The position numbers and the translations under genes are program-made. Below, piece by piece: positions 35,422 through 46,061 of a stretch of DNA of 64,000 nt. Every line of letters begins with the position of its first letter. Position 1 is the first letter of the stretch. The DNA comes from Acidobacteriota bacterium (lineage in GTDB: Bacteria; Acidobacteriota; Terriglobia; Terriglobales; Acidobacteriaceae), in the NCBI GenBank assembly GCA_018268915.1, contig JAFDVQ010000005.1, forward strand, positions 372,001 to 436,000, given 5' to 3'. The notes under the pieces were generated by a model. That model was not told the origin of the DNA. It ran no database searches and was given only the letters and a program-made list of their open reading frames with translations.

Positions 35422-35447
35422 GGGGAGCCTGTCGGCTCCCCTTTTTT
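35422..35447. terminator. Terminator shared by the S46 peptidase and the convergent MFS gene
   Basis: GGGGAGCC, loop TGTC, GGCTCCCC, then TTTTTT on the plus strand. It follows the peptidase stop by 29 nt. On the minus strand no long T-run follows the stem (only the reverse of AATCAAG), so its action there is weaker. Confidence 0.85.
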
Positions 35448-35460
35448 GAACGAGGAATTT

Positions 35461-36612
35461 CTACTTGGCTCTTGAATGTGGCTTTTGCCCGATGCCGATC
35501 GCAGGAACAAGCAGACTCATGGACAGAAGGCCTGCGGGAATGACCAGCATGCCTGTGCGAATGCTTGCCGTGTGCGACGATACAAATCCGGCAATCCATG
35601 GAAGAACCGAGCCCCCAAAGCCAGCAGTGAACAGTATCCAGCGCGAGTTGGCCGTTTGTTGCGATCGGGCGAAGAAACCGGAAAGCACAAGCGGATAGGT
35701 CGGCGCCAGCGAGACACCCATTAAAAACATTGCAAGATTTCGAAGGGCTACATTCGGTGCGAACTGAAGCATCAGAGCCGAGAAAAGTCCTGAAGCGAGC
35801 ACGACCCAGAGAATCTGCATGGGCTTCACACGAAGAAGCAGAAGAGACGAAAGTCCGCGCGATGAAAGAAAGCCCGCCCAGTAGAAAGACGAAGTCGCCG
35901 CCGCAAGCACGAGCCCGCGCTCCTCTGTCCGCAGCGCGTACGTGGGCAGCCAGGTGGCAACGGTATTCTCAATGCCAACCTGCAGGAATGCCGCAAATGC
36001 AAAGGTGAGCACCAGCAGGAGGGCCTTGTCCGAATCCCTGGTCTCAACGAGGGGAACGGGCTCCGAGCCGTCCCGAAGCACTCCAGCACAAGCCACAGCA
36101 GCGCATGCAGCTGCGGCCGCGAAGAGTTTGTAGGCGGTGCGGTAATCGTGATGCGCCAGAACGCGTGCCGCAATCAGCGGTGCCGCCAGTGCGCCAATAC
36201 TCCATGAGAAGTTAAGGATGGTAAGCAAGGGCGCGCAGCGGTCAGGAAATGTTCTGCCTGTGAAAAGCGTGACGGCCGACATCGGAACACCCACACCTAT
36301 CCCCAGTAAGAAGAAAAGCGGTTCCAGAACAGCGCGAGGGCTGAATGCGACCGCAACACACGCGACGGCCATTCCAACGAACCCCACACTCATCGTGCGC
36401 GCGTAGTTTCGCCGGCAAAGCAGGGCTCCAACCGAAGTGCCCGCAAAGTAGAGCAGAAACAGTAGGCCGGAATTTGCATCGCTCAAGTGAAAGCGAGAGG
36501 CCAGGGAAGGCAGAAGCGCGCCACCTACGACATGAAGCACTCCCGTAAGCGCAAAGACACCATGTAGCGTTGCGATACTTCGCGCGGACGATTGCTTGAT
36601 CTCGGAATTCAT
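35461..36612 (-). CDS. MFS transporter, sugar-type
   Basis: 383 aa with about 12 transmembrane helices and the loop-2/3 style signature weakly kept (LLCRRNYART). N-terminal GVFALTGVLHVVGGALLPSLA and the second-half FLMGVSLAPTYPLVLSGFFARS resemble the FucP-like and related sugar transporter branches of the superfamily. The substrate cannot be told. It starts 4 nt after the stop of the LacI regulator gene upstream, so the two form one operon and the regulator very probably senses a transported sugar or its breakdown product. Confidence 0.88.
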   Translation of the reverse strand: MNSEIKQSSARSIATLHGVFALTGVLHVVGGALLPSLASRFHLSDANSGLLFLLYFAGTSVGALLCRRNYARTMSVGFVGMAVACVAVAFSPRAVLEPLFFLLGIGVGVPMSAVTLFTGRTFPDRCAPLLTILNFSWSIGALAAPLIAARVLAHHDYRTAYKLFAAAAACAAVACAGVLRDGSEPVPLVETRDSDKALLLVLTFAFAAFLQVGIENTVATWLPTYALRTEERGLVLAAATSSFYWAGFLSSRGLSSLLLLRVKPMQILWVVLASGLFSALMLQFAPNVALRNLAMFLMGVSLAPTYPLVLSGFFARSQQTANSRWILFTAGFGGSVLPWIAGFVSSHTASIRTGMLVIPAGLLSMSLLVPAIGIGQKPHSRAK

Positions 36613-36616
36613 CGGG

Positions 36617-37690
36617 TCAGGTTCGCCGCGTCCTTGTCTTTCGGGGATTCGGCGGGCATGTCGACTCGCGAATGATTAGTTCCGGATGAATAGGAACAAA
36701 ATCCGGGAATGTCGCCTGGCCACGAATTCGCTGCAGCAGAATTCGTGCCGCAGTTGTACCCATCTGGTGAAGTGGCTGGCGAATTGTGGTCAAACTCGGA
36801 TTGTGAAACGCCGCACTCTCGATGTCGTCGAATCCCACAATCGAGACATCGTTCGGGACCTGGAGTCCATGATTCATCAGTGCACGGATCGCGCCGATAG
36901 CGGCGATGTCGTTGTAGCAGACCAGCGCCGTGAAATCGCCGCCGCGCTGGATCAACTCATTTGTCGGCTCAAAACCAAGCTCGGGAGTCGACACCCGGAG
37001 TTTGAGTTGAACGGTGAATTCTGGAGGTATCTGAAGTTTTAGATCCCTCGCAACGGTCATCAGGCATTCCCAGCGATCATCGGCATCGGAGCTGTGGCTG
37101 CCTCCGCGCATGAAGGCGATCTTCCTGTGTCCTAGCTGATAGAGATGGCGTAGCGCCAGTTCCGCTGCCCGCTTCTGATCGAGGACGACGTTTGTAACTC
37201 CGTCGATCTTCTGATGCCCTGCCACTGCAATAGCGGGGAGAGATCCAACGCTCTTCTCAAGGGCGGTATCGATGAAGATGAAGCCTTCGACGGACCGGTC
37301 CATGAAAAGGCGCGGGTACTCTTCAATCAAATCCGGCTTGCGGCGATGGCTGGCAGTCAAATAGAAGTAGCCTTCTTCAAGGAGGTGCTCCTCTACTCCG
37401 CTCAGGACCTGGGATGCATAGCTGTCGCTCAATTCAGGGACGAGCACCCCGACGGTAAAGGTCTGGCGCTTCCGCAAAGACCGAGCAAAGAAGCTGGGCC
37501 GGTAGTCGAATTTGGCGGCAGCCTCGACGACACGGTCTCGCGTCTCCTGCGGAATGGATCGCACGCCCGGGGCATTGTTCAGAACCAGGGAGATGGTGGC
37601 CGGAGAGAGATTGAGATACTCTCCCAGGGTCCGAAGACTAATGGGCTGTCCGGGCTGAGGAGCCGCGCCCTGCTTGATTCTCTTGGGCAT
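36617..37690 (-). CDS. LacI family transcriptional regulator
   Basis: 357 aa. N-terminal helix-turn-helix: SLRTLGEYLNLSPATISLVL, with recognition helix SPATISLVLN, then the hinge helix region YRPSFFARSLRKRQT. The rest is a periplasmic-binding-protein-like sugar domain with GVLVPELSDSYASQVL, DIAAIGAIRALMNHG and DVSIVGFDDIESAAFHNPSLTTIRQP. It should bind a sugar effector and operator DNA. It heads an operon with an MFS transporter. A nearly symmetric site lies just before its start, and a good LacI-type operator at 55118 may or may not belong to it. Confidence 0.93.
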   Translation of the reverse strand: MPKRIKQGAAPQPGQPISLRTLGEYLNLSPATISLVLNNAPGVRSIPQETRDRVVEAAAKFDYRPSFFARSLRKRQTFTVGVLVPELSDSYASQVLSGVEEHLLEEGYFYLTASHRRKPDLIEEYPRLFMDRSVEGFIFIDTALEKSVGSLPAIAVAGHQKIDGVTNVVLDQKRAAELALRHLYQLGHRKIAFMRGGSHSSDADDRWECLMTVARDLKLQIPPEFTVQLKLRVSTPELGFEPTNELIQRGGDFTALVCYNDIAAIGAIRALMNHGLQVPNDVSIVGFDDIESAAFHNPSLTTIRQPLHQMGTTAARILLQRIRGQATFPDFVPIHPELIIRESTCPPNPRKTRTRRT

Positions 37691-37696
37691 GCACTC

Positions 37697-37710
37697 AATG
37701 TTGTAACACT
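37697..37710 (-). promoter_or_regulatory. Candidate auto-operator of the LacI regulator
   Basis: AATGTT-GT-AACACT, an inverted repeat with one mismatch per arm pair, 7 nt upstream of the regulator start. The position suits autoregulation; the centre lacks the usual CG of LacI operators, so this is weak. Confidence 0.3.
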
Positions 37711-37822
37711 ACTGACCCTTAGTCCGCTCTCATTCTGCTGCTAAACACGCTTCGGTCCTTGAGAAGCGGATCGTAAGGAAATGGCGCGCCTTACGGTAAA
37801 CTAAAGGTGCTTCCCGCCTCGC

Positions 37823-37912
37823 GGAGGGATGGGTGAGCGGTTGAAACCGGCGGTCTTGAAAACCGTTGTACTCGAAAGGGTACCGGGGGTTCGAATCCCT
37901 CTCCCTCCGCCA
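37823..37912 (+). tRNA. tRNA-Ser (UGA anticodon)
   Basis: 90 nt with CCA encoded. Acceptor GGAGGGA pairs with TCCCTCC before G-CCA; the anticodon stem GCGGT/ACCGT encloses CTTGAAA with anticodon TGA at 37857-37859; a long variable arm (GTACTCGAAAGGGTAC) marks a class II tRNA; the T arm is GGGGGTTCGAATCCCTC. Its 3' end is the left attachment site of the island. A minus-strand open frame over it (37730-38086) is spurious. Confidence 0.96.
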
Positions 37913-37916
37913 TACA
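37890..37916 (+). repeat. attL-like site: tRNA-Ser 3' end
   Basis: 27 nt from TTCGAATCC through CCATACA, the T loop to 4 nt past the CCA of the tRNA gene. It recurs at 53885-53911 with two C-to-T changes. Integrases often use exactly this part of a tRNA gene. Confidence 0.75.
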
Positions 37917-38103
37917 ACCTCCATTGAGGTCCAAACCTCTCCAGAGCCATCGCTGGATCTCCTAAGGTCCCCTAAGTCTCCCACTTTTTCTCTATCGCCG
38001 TCCAACCTTGTCGTGGCTGTTGAACCTTGACCGGGGGTATCGGCTAAAACCGGCAAGTCCTCCTGCATATAGGATCGAACCAACACCCTAACGGAAACGT
38101 CAG

Positions 38104-39168
38104 TTGAAAATTTGCGGCGCTGACTGCGGTGCGCATCGGCAAGGCCCGGTCAGAAACTTGACCCTGAGAACGAGTTCGGAGCACGCACCAGATCTGGCCT
38201 TGCTTCGGGTTCAGTCAACTCGCTCAGATGAGGTATTTGCACAAACGTGTTTGCGGAACGGCGAAAAGCGCTTTGTGTGGCTTCTCAGCTTTCTTCGCGG
38301 ACGGGTTATGGCCGAGGTGCGGCCGCACACGCTGGAGTTGCTGCGCAGCTTAGGTAGCCTGCTCGGCAACATCGACCTCGCTCTTCAGGATTTTTCACAT
38401 CCCGCTGCTGCACGGGCACTGAAATGGGACTTGGCCCAAGCCGGTTGGATTCGCGAATATATCCCCAATATCGACAAACAGTCGCGCCGGGCTCTCGTTG
38501 AGCAAGCACTCAAGCTCTATGAGTCGCAAGTGATTCCGCAGCTTCCAACACTCAGGAAAAGTGTGATCTATGGAGATGCGAACGACTGCAACGTTTTGGT
38601 GAGTAGCAACGAAACTCCATCAGACGACACAATCGGCGTCATTGGTTTCGGCGACATGCATCACGGGCTGGTCATTGCCGAACCGGCCGTCGCAGCAGCT
38701 TATGCAGCTATGGGCAAAGGCGAGCCACTATCGGCCGCGGCCGCAGTTCTGGAGGGATTTCATGCTGTGTTTCCTCTCGAGGAGGGTGCGACAGGCGGAG
38801 TTGACGACGCTCACCGCAAGGCGCATGCAGATCAGTGGAAACAAAATCTCCAGCTCAACCCGGACAGCGGCTCCAATGTCCGTGCGCCGTTGGACGGCAA
38901 AGTGCACATCATCGCCGATAATCCTGATTCGCTCGACTACGGGCCCGTCGTAGTTCTGAAGCACGTGACTCCTGAAGCATCGCAGTTCTTCACTCTCTAT
39001 GGCCACTTGTCGAAGGGAAAGCATCGCGAAGCCCTCCATTGGCCAGTCTGTAGTGAGGGGTGAGGCCTTCGCAAAGATTGGTACAGTCGCCGAAAACGGG
39101 GATTGGCCGCCTCATCGTCGGCGCAATCACCACATCCAGCAGCTTGATCTTCCTTTAGGGAACCGTCG
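38104..39168 (+). pseudogene. Decayed remnant of an APH-M23-(aminotransferase) fusion gene
   Basis: A single frame runs to 39063. It begins with non-homologous residues; from about 38260 it matches the APH kinase module of a large three-domain protein (AEVRPHTLELLRSLGSLLG, RALKWDLAQAGWIREYIPNI, SVIYGDANDCNVLVSS, VIGFGDMHHG with the DFG-like Asp). From about 38800 an M23-like module follows (DSGSNVRAPLDGKVHIIADN, FFTLYGHLSK). The frame is lost near 39010: the next frame continues SIGQSVVRGEAFAKIGTV and ENGDWPPH. The C-terminal class III aminotransferase module is absent and the N-terminus is truncated. It lies immediately next to the left attachment site. Confidence 0.65.
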
Positions 39169-40656
39169 CTATGGCTCCAAGGAAATCGTGAGAACGGTTA
39201 CATCATCTTCTTGTCCAAACGCCTTTGCCTCTTCTGCGATCTCTTTGGCCGACAGGCACGTCAGAGTTCCGAGACGATCGAATCCGTAAAGTTCGCCTGA
39301 TCTGGATCGAGCTTCAGGAACGCCATCCGAGAGCAAGACAATGCGTTCTTCAGGTCCCAACTTACCGGACACAGGTTGATAAGACTGATCTGCGGCAATC
39401 CCGAGTGGCAGCGATGGAGGTGACGTGACTTCGCGACCGGAAACATATGCGGCGATGTGACCCGCATTGGCAAGCATGAAGCTACCGTCTCGTGAGATTT
39501 GAACACAACATGCTGTTGTGAACCCGAGCTGCCCCTGCGCCATCAAAACGTTGTTCAACCCGGCGAGAATATCTGAAGGATCTTGCGAGCTCTCGCGCCG
39601 AATCGCGCCAAGGATCATGGCAACCCTCATCGCTGCGGTCAGGCCTTTTCCTGAGACATCCCCAAGGATCGCGGTGAGCGATCCATCGTCGCCTGGAGCA
39701 ACAAAAAAGAAGTCGCCTCCCACCTCGCTTGCTGGAAGATATACCGACTCAACGTTGAAGCCGGGTGTTGGCCGCGATGCACTCGTGAGGAGAAGCTGCT
39801 GAACACTGCTCGCCGCCTGAAACTCGGCGGCGAAGGCTGCTCGTTCGCGTGCTGTTTCGATCATCTCAGCGCAGAGAAACGAGTTCTCAATCGCGGACGC
39901 AGTCTGCAATGCGATTGTGTTCAGGAGTTTCAGATCCGCCGCCGCATACGATGCCCCTCGATTGGCGTCTCCGAGAAGGATCACGCCAACGATTCGTGTG
40001 CCGGTGCGCAGCGGCGCGCAGATCAATGCCCCCAGTGGGCAATCTGAGTCCTGGACTCGCGGATCGGCCCCGCATTCATTCACGATTTCGCCGGTCCCTC
40101 GCTGCAGGATTGTCGCGACAACTGGCGATGTGGGCCCAAGTAGAGAGACTTCACTGGAGATGTCGTCACACGAATCTCCGAACGATGCGGCGGTGGAGAC
40201 CGGGCAATTTTCTTTCTCAATAACTAGAATGCTTCCATGCGTCGCATTAATGAGTCTCTTTGCTTGATCCAGAGCGGAATGAGCAACAGCTGCGACACCG
40301 AGAAGGGGCGCGAGCTGTTCCGATAATTCTTCAATCAGATGTATCTCGCGATAGAGGTGCAGAACTTCAGATGCAAGGGCCCGGTTCTCTGAATCGCGGC
40401 TCGCAAGGTGAGTTAACAACAATGCAATCGCTGAAGCCGAAGCAGAAGCGCCGATTACGTAGCCAAGGATGACACCTTCGTGCAAGACAGCTGTGCGATG
40501 GGGTTCATTTGATGAGACCGAAGCATCTCCCAGCAAGCATCTTCCCGAGGCATCAACAATGCATATGCCGGGCGCCAGATGCTCCCTCAATGCTGAGAAA
40601 ACCGCTGACCCCCCGGATCGCGGGCTTATGATTGCCTTGAGTGTTGTGGCGGTCAT
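39169..40656 (-). CDS. GAF domain-containing SpoIIE-type PP2C phosphatase
   Basis: 495 aa. About residues 120-260 form a GAF domain (LINATHGSILVIEKEN, GALICAPLRTGTRIVGVILL, ALQTASAIENS). Residues about 300-493 form the SpoIIE/RsbU phosphatase: SEVGGDFFFVAPGDDGSL with the metal Asp, ILGDVSGKGLTAAM, TACCVQISRDGSFMLANAGH, LLSDGVPEARS and QEDDVTVLTISL. It would dephosphorylate a partner-switch antagonist or similar protein in the cytoplasm. The gene begins 8 nt after the response regulator stop and closes the kinase-regulator-phosphatase operon. The target protein is not in the window. Confidence 0.93.
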   Translation of the reverse strand: MTATTLKAIISPRSGGSAVFSALREHLAPGICIVDASGRCLLGDASVSSNEPHRTAVLHEGVILGYVIGASASASAIALLLTHLASRDSENRALASEVLHLYREIHLIEELSEQLAPLLGVAAVAHSALDQAKRLINATHGSILVIEKENCPVSTAASFGDSCDDISSEVSLLGPTSPVVATILQRGTGEIVNECGADPRVQDSDCPLGALICAPLRTGTRIVGVILLGDANRGASYAAADLKLLNTIALQTASAIENSFLCAEMIETARERAAFAAEFQAASSVQQLLLTSASRPTPGFNVESVYLPASEVGGDFFFVAPGDDGSLTAILGDVSGKGLTAAMRVAMILGAIRRESSQDPSDILAGLNNVLMAQGQLGFTTACCVQISRDGSFMLANAGHIAAYVSGREVTSPPSLPLGIAADQSYQPVSGKLGPEERIVLLSDGVPEARSRSGELYGFDRLGTLTCLSAKEIAEEAKAFGQEDDVTVLTISLEP

Positions 40657-40664
40657 TGCTCTAG

Positions 40665-41042
40665 CTATGCCGGCAATCCAAGAACCGATCGCGCCTTGGC
40701 GACAAGCGCATCGGGATCGAAGGGCTTGGTCATATACATGTCGGCGCCGACTTCCTGGCCACGATGACGATCGAATTCCTGGCCCTTCGCTGTCAGGAGC
40801 ACGATGTGAACGTTCCTAAGGCCCAATTCGTTCTTGACGGCGTTACACACATCGAAGCCGTTCTTCTTCGGCATCATCACGTCAAGGAACACGAGATTGG
40901 GCTGCTCCTGCTGGATTGACTCAAGCGCCTCCTCGCCATTAGTGGCAGTGATCAGATCTACGCCCTCGTCCTCCAGTTCTTCAAGGGTCTGCTGGATAAG
41001 TGTTCGCAAGTGGGGCTCGTCATCAACGATCAGAATCTTCAT
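40665..41042 (-). CDS. Response regulator receiver protein, CheY-like
   Basis: 125 aa, receiver domain only. Phosphoacceptor Asp54 in LVFLDVMMPKKNG; acidic pair in ILIVDDEPH; Thr in VLLTAKG; Lys106 in YMTKPFDPD. No output domain, so it acts by protein contact, perhaps on the phosphatase next to it. It starts 6 nt after the kinase stop and lies 8 nt before the phosphatase start. Confidence 0.95.
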   Translation of the reverse strand: MKILIVDDEPHLRTLIQQTLEELEDEGVDLITATNGEEALESIQQEQPNLVFLDVMMPKKNGFDVCNAVKNELGLRNVHIVLLTAKGQEFDRHRGQEVGADMYMTKPFDPDALVAKARSVLGLPA

Positions 41043-41048
41043 TTGGCC

Positions 41049-44000
41049 TCATTGATAGATAAGGAAGAGAACGTTCTCCATGCCTTTTTCAAAACGCAGA
41101 GCACGAACTGACTCCTCGCTCGATAGGAGTGAATTGAGGATAATCACATCTGGCTTGGAATGAACGGCTCTCGAGACAAGATCTGAACCGTTAGCCTCAA
41201 CAACTTGATAGCCACGTGCCTCCAGGACGTCCGTGATAGAGCGAACGGTTGAGACATCCTCATCTACCACCATCACTCGCTTCTTCGATTTGCCCTGGTC
41301 GAGCAGTGTGTCAACCTCATGGAACAGGGATGCCGTGTCGATGGGCTTGGTGAGGTAGCGGTCGACACCGAGGCGGAACCCGCGTTCTTTGTCTTCGACG
41401 ATTGAAAGGATAATGATCGGAATCTCCATTGTTGCCGGGTCATTCTTTAGAACTGCGGCTACGTCAAATCCGTTCATCTCGGGCATCATGACATCAAGAA
41501 TTACGAGTCCCGGCGTCTCTTCGCGAATCAATGTGAGCGCTTTCCGGCCGTCCTCGGCAAGCCGGACCCGGTAACCAGCGTCTGCGAGTTCTTGCTGAAG
41601 AAGAGAACGAATATTTGGATCGTCATCGACGACGAGAACTGACTTATCCCGGGGCTGATGAGTATCGACGCGCTCCCGAAGCTGGCGCACGAGGGCTTCG
41701 ATATCGACCCTTCGTTTGCGAGCAGGCGCTTCGGCGCCGGCTGCGGCTTCTGCGATCGGCAACGTGAACGAAAAGGTGCTGCCTCTTCCTGGCTCGCTCT
41801 CAACCCAGATGTGCCCGCCATGGTATTCGATGATCTCTTTACAAATCGGAAGACCAAGCCCTGTTCCCTTTGGCTTGTCGGTGAGGGTGTCGCCAACCTG
41901 CTTGAACTTCTCGAATACCTTGGGCTGATCCGCGGGAGCGATGCCGATGCCGGAATCAATGACGCTGACGACCAACTCATCGCCATCCTTACGAGCCAAG
42001 CAGGTGATCGATCCGGCGTCAGTAAACTTCACTGCATTTGAAATGAGGTTGATGACGACCTGAATAAGTCGATCCTGATCTCCGGTGATCGCCGGCAGTT
42101 CTGGCGAGACTTTCCGAACCAGTGTCAGCTTCTTGGTTTCGAACAGAGAAGCAGTGGCTGAAGTCGCGCGATCGATCACGTCGCTCATGGAGACACTCGC
42201 CATGTTCCATGTGAACTTGCCTGCTTCGATCTTCGCAAGATCAAGCACGTCGTCAATGAGCTTGGTCAGGCGCTCGCCCTCACTCACCACAACATCGAGG
42301 TTTTCGATTACCTGTTTCTTAGCCTGTGCGACTTTCCGGTCATCCTCCGGCACCATCGGGAAAAGACGATCCTCGAGACGACGACGGATGATCTTTGCAA
42401 AACCAAGGACTGAAGTGAGCGGGGTGCGGAGCTCATGACTGACTGTCGAGAGAAAAGAGCTTTTTGCTGCGTCCGCCTCTTCTGCTGCGGCGCGAGCGTG
42501 CGAGGCCTCTTCGAAGAGCTTGGCGTTATAGAGAGAGACGCCAACCGAGGTTGCGATTGTTGCAAGGAGCCGCTCATCTGCTTCTGTGAATCGATTCTCC
42601 TGGTCAGTGGATTGGACGCTGATCACTCCGACGACATCGCCGCCCGATGGAATCGGAACACCCAGATAGGAAGAGCTTGGCCGACCAATCTGAGCCACTC
42701 CCAGCTTGTTGCGAGTCGCATCCATCTCTTCATTGATCAGCAGGGACTTTCCAGTTCGGATGATTTGAGATGTCAGCCCTGATCCGAATGGACGTGATTG
42801 AGCCTCCTCCCCATAGGTGTATGGGAAGTGCAGCATCATGCTGGGCTGGTCAAGAAGGGAAACATAAACAATCGGTGCGTGAAAGAGATCGCGTACCTGG
42901 TCACCGACAAGTTGAATGAGCCGGTCCTTCTCGAGCTGGGTGGCTAGAGCCTGGCTGATGTGATTGATGGTGGACAGCTCGGCGGCTCTCTCGCGCACAG
43001 CGTGTTCAGCCTCATTGATGGTCTGATACGCGTTGGCATTGTCGAGGGCAATAGTGGTGTAGGCGGCGAGGTTTTCAAGCAGCCTCAGATGTTGTTCTGT
43101 GTAGGCGTTTTTATTGAAGCTTTGAACGCTCAATACGCCGAGAGCTCGTTCCTGCGCGATCAACGGAAGGTAAATCATCGACGCCGGCTGCCTGGCCATC
43201 GAGCCGTCTTCGAGAGGCTTGGCCAGATCATCGAACCGCTCTATGTACCTTGAGTATTCAGCCGCAACATCATTGATTAGAATCGGCTTCTGGTTCTCAA
43301 TGCACCACACAGCCAGTTGATTCTTGTCATCGGTGCTGCGCGTGTAGGGTGCATACCGCTTGCCATTTTCGATCGCGAGACTGTATTCGATCAGCCGCTT
43401 CTCCGGACGGTACAGGCCGACGCCGAATATGCTTGCGTCTGCGATCTGATTTACATGCTCATAGAGTTTGAAGAGGATCGTGTTGAGGTCAAGTGAGGCC
43501 GTAATCTCTTTGCCGATCTCACTCAGCAATTCGATCGAGTCTTTCTGAGCGGCGATCTCGGCTGCTTGCGACCGAATCTCTTCGGTGCGCTCATTCACTG
43601 TCGTCTCAAGTGCTCGCGCCTGCTGCTCCAGCTCTTCCGTCTTGCGACGCGCCTTGTTCCGTTCGTAGAGACTGATCAATCGCCAGCCCGCAACCGCTGC
43701 TACCATGAGCAGGAAAACGTAGATCAGATAGGCGAGTGTCGTCCGGTACCAGGGCGCGAGGATTGTAAAGGCAAAGTTTCCTTCCTGGCCCAAACGACCA
43801 TCGGCGGCCTTGGATCGAACATGAAACTGATAATGGCCCGGGCCTAGTGCTCTGTAATTAGCTTCTTTCTGTTTGTCCCACACTGACCAGTCGCGGTCTG
43901 CACCTTCAAGCCTGTATTGATAGCTCGTATCTGCGGCATCCTGGTAAAGCAGTGCTGCGAAAGCAAAGCGCAGATCGCTCGTACCAGCGGGAAGACGAAT

Positions 44001-46061
44001 TTCGGACGCTTGCTGCGCGGCCACTCCTCCAAACACTGTCTGGGCGCCTGAACTCACCTGGCGAACCAGAGTGGGGAATGACTGAGACTGAACTGAGGTC
44101 GCATTCGGCGAGAGCCGGAGCAGATACTCGTTGTTGACCCAGACGGCGCCATCGGTATCCACAAATGATGGGTAGACCGCAAAGCGCGTCAGTGGTCTAT
44201 AAGTATCCTCATCAATCTTAAAGGTGCCATCGGGTTGTCGATTTACCCGACCAATGCGGCGGCTCTCAGAACTGAAGGTGCCGGTCCAGACGCTGCCGTC
44301 CGGAAGCTGCACCAGAAAAGGATTGGGATCCGGCACATCGAGAGGTAGCAGAAACTCGTCGTCAACAACAAATCTGTGGGATGTTCCGTCCCATCGAAAG
44401 ATGTCCTTTGTGCGAGAGAAAGCCGCGTAGATATGGCCCATCGTGTAGCTAAGTGCGGTGCCACCGGCAGGCAGCCCCTGGGCCGCTCCAAAGACGTCGA
44501 ATTTCGAGTCGCGCATGCCAGTGGGAGCGACCTGGACACGGAGCAGTGATCCTTCCCCTCCCGCAACCCAAAGGGTTCCGTCATCTTCTTCGCCAAAGAA
44601 TCGCCCTTCATATCGCGTATTGGGCAAACGTCCTTCGTCGATCCACTTTCCACCGTCCCAGCGAATCGAAGAAATTCCGTCGCTATGCCCTACATAGACA
44701 CGATTTGGATTCTTTCGCGCAGTGCGTACGGTATAGGACTGTTCTTGAAGCCCGATGAGACCCTTCACTACCGGCACCAGGGCATCCCCTTCCAACTTCA
44801 TGACACCTTCGCTGGTAGCCACCAGCAATTGATCATTCTTCCCGGAAGGATCTTTGAAGTCCAAGAACCCGAAAGATTGGTTTGGGCTCTTGATCGGAAT
44901 GAGACTTGGACGGTTGGTCTGTGGATCTGAAGCAACCCGATAAACGGATCCCCCCGGCTGATCTTGTGCAGCGTAGACCGTTCCGTGGAAGCGCACTGAA
45001 TCTTCACTGAAGTTGTTCGAAAAGACGGATAGCGGTGACCCCACCTCGGCTCGCGTAACGCCGTAGGTGCTTCCAATCCAAAAGGCGCCATCCCTATCAA
45101 CAAAAACGCTGAGGGCACTGGAGTCCAACAGTCCCTGCGCCTTGTCGATGATCTGATGCACGCGACCATCGTGCTCGAAAATCACCACGCCGCCGTCAAG
45201 GGTCGTTATACAGAACCTTCCACCCGGCAGCTGGGCTGAGTCGTACGTATGCTTTTGGCGAAGATAGTCATCGGCCTGGGTCTTGATCGGGACGGATCTC
45301 TGTCCGTCATACAGTGAGGGCAAGCTTTCGCGCTCGGTCACTAACATACGGTGATCGTCGTAGGGATACAGATGTAATCTGACCGAGTTCTTGTATGCAT
45401 CGCCGCCGGGCAGGGGTCGGAGTTCGTCACCGACAATCTCTTCCAAGCCGATGCCGACTTGGGCCGTGTAGAGATGACCATCTACGGCCGACAGCGCCTG
45501 AAAGCGGGCTCCCGGCGCAGCTTTCCAGACATGCATAATCTTTCCATCCCAGCGAATGAGTTCTTCGAGCGTTCGATAGAAAGTGCCTTGTGGGAGTACT
45601 ACGGTCTGCCAGACTTCTGAAAACCTTTTATCTTCTTCAGAGAGCTTGTCGTTTAGCGAGACAAACTGCAATGTGCCGGTAGCATTCGGAGCCAGATAGC
45701 CAATGCTCGTCGTAGCCCCGAGCCAGATTCTGCCGCTCGGATCCAACGCCAACGAACGAACCGAAGATCCGGGCGTCACAATTTTCCGCCAGGTCACACC
45801 GTCATATTCCATAACAGTGCCGCCGGAATTGCCGAAATACATTACTCCACGCTGGTCCTGAAGAATCGTCCAGACTTGACCGAAACCGTTGTACTCTTTA
45901 TATCCGTGCGTCTCAACGATCGGCAGGCCGATCTCAGTATTCGGAGAAGCCGGTTTTGCAGACGTAGAATCGTCACCCTTAGCCGCGATCGCTGGCAGGA
46001 AGGCAAGGTAAAGAGCGGATGACAACACGAATAGTCTACGGATCACGGTACGTTGGACCAA
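41049..46061 (-). CDS. Hybrid histidine kinase: propeller sensor, GAF-GAF, HisKA, HATPase, two receivers
   Basis: 1670 aa. Signal/anchor residues 1-27; two-component-regulator propeller about 50-650 (repeats such as [19 protein letters not shown] and [18 protein letters not shown]); Y_Y_Y domain about 690-765 ([15 protein letters not shown]); one membrane helix about 774-796; coiled coil 800-845; GAF domains about 850-1010 and 1030-1185; HisKA with His1209 in [12 protein letters not shown]; HATPase with [21 protein letters not shown] and [10 protein letters not shown]; receiver 1 about 1474-1590 with Asp1523 in [13 protein letters not shown] second receiver-like unit (1594-1670) has Asn1643 in place of the phosphoacceptor and stops early, so it is degenerate. 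TTG start; a GTG five codons in is also possible. It senses periplasmic ligands and heads the operon. Confidence 0.93.
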   Translation of the reverse strand: MVQRTVIRRLFVLSSALYLAFLPAIAAKGDDSTSAKPASPNTEIGLPIVETHGYKEYNGFGQVWTILQDQRGVMYFGNSGGTVMEYDGVTWRKIVTPGSSVRSLALDPSGRIWLGATTSIGYLAPNATGTLQFVSLNDKLSEEDKRFSEVWQTVVLPQGTFYRTLEELIRWDGKIMHVWKAAPGARFQALSAVDGHLYTAQVGIGLEEIVGDELRPLPGGDAYKNSVRLHLYPYDDHRMLVTERESLPSLYDGQRSVPIKTQADDYLRQKHTYDSAQLPGGRFCITTLDGGVVIFEHDGRVHQIIDKAQGLLDSSALSVFVDRDGAFWIGSTYGVTRAEVGSPLSVFSNNFSEDSVRFHGTVYAAQDQPGGSVYRVASDPQTNRPSLIPIKSPNQSFGFLDFKDPSGKNDQLLVATSEGVMKLEGDALVPVVKGLIGLQEQSYTVRTARKNPNRVYVGHSDGISSIRWDGGKWIDEGRLPNTRYEGRFFGEEDDGTLWVAGGEGSLLRVQVAPTGMRDSKFDVFGAAQGLPAGGTALSYTMGHIYAAFSRTKDIFRWDGTSHRFVVDDEFLLPLDVPDPNPFLVQLPDGSVWTGTFSSESRRIGRVNRQPDGTFKIDEDTYRPLTRFAVYPSFVDTDGAVWVNNEYLLRLSPNATSVQSQSFPTLVRQVSSGAQTVFGGVAAQQASEIRLPAGTSDLRFAFAALLYQDAADTSYQYRLEGADRDWSVWDKQKEANYRALGPGHYQFHVRSKAADGRLGQEGNFAFTILAPWYRTTLAYLIYVFLLMVAAVAGWRLISLYERNKARRKTEELEQQARALETTVNERTEEIRSQAAEIAAQKDSIELLSEIGKEITASLDLNTILFKLYEHVNQIADASIFGVGLYRPEKRLIEYSLAIENGKRYAPYTRSTDDKNQLAVWCIENQKPILINDVAAEYSRYIERFDDLAKPLEDGSMARQPASMIYLPLIAQERALGVLSVQSFNKNAYTEQHLRLLENLAAYTTIALDNANAYQTINEAEHAVRERAAELSTINHISQALATQLEKDRLIQLVGDQVRDLFHAPIVYVSLLDQPSMMLHFPYTYGEEAQSRPFGSGLTSQIIRTGKSLLINEEMDATRNKLGVAQIGRPSSSYLGVPIPSGGDVVGVISVQSTDQENRFTEADERLLATIATSVGVSLYNAKLFEEASHARAAAEEADAAKSSFLSTVSHELRTPLTSVLGFAKIIRRRLEDRLFPMVPEDDRKVAQAKKQVIENLDVVVSEGERLTKLIDDVLDLAKIEAGKFTWNMASVSMSDVIDRATSATASLFETKKLTLVRKVSPELPAITGDQDRLIQVVINLISNAVKFTDAGSITCLARKDGDELVVSVIDSGIGIAPADQPKVFEKFKQVGDTLTDKPKGTGLGLPICKEIIEYHGGHIWVESEPGRGSTFSFTLPIAEAAAGAEAPARKRRVDIEALVRQLRERVDTHQPRDKSVLVVDDDPNIRSLLQQELADAGYRVRLAEDGRKALTLIREETPGLVILDVMMPEMNGFDVAAVLKNDPATMEIPIIILSIVEDKERGFRLGVDRYLTKPIDTASLFHEVDTLLDQGKSKKRVMVVDEDVSTVRSITDVLEARGYQVVEANGSDLVSRAVHSKPDVIILNSLLSSEESVRALRFEKGMENVLFLIYQ

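Noticed and set aside
37697..37710. The LacI auto-operator as a partner of the 55117 operator
   Set aside because: The two sites do not share a consensus (GT centre versus CG centre), so there is no reason to assign them to one regulator.
37730..38086. 118-aa minus-strand open frame containing ERDSNPRYPFEYNGFQD
   Set aside because: It is the antisense reading of tRNA-Ser, a well-known spurious protein in databases.
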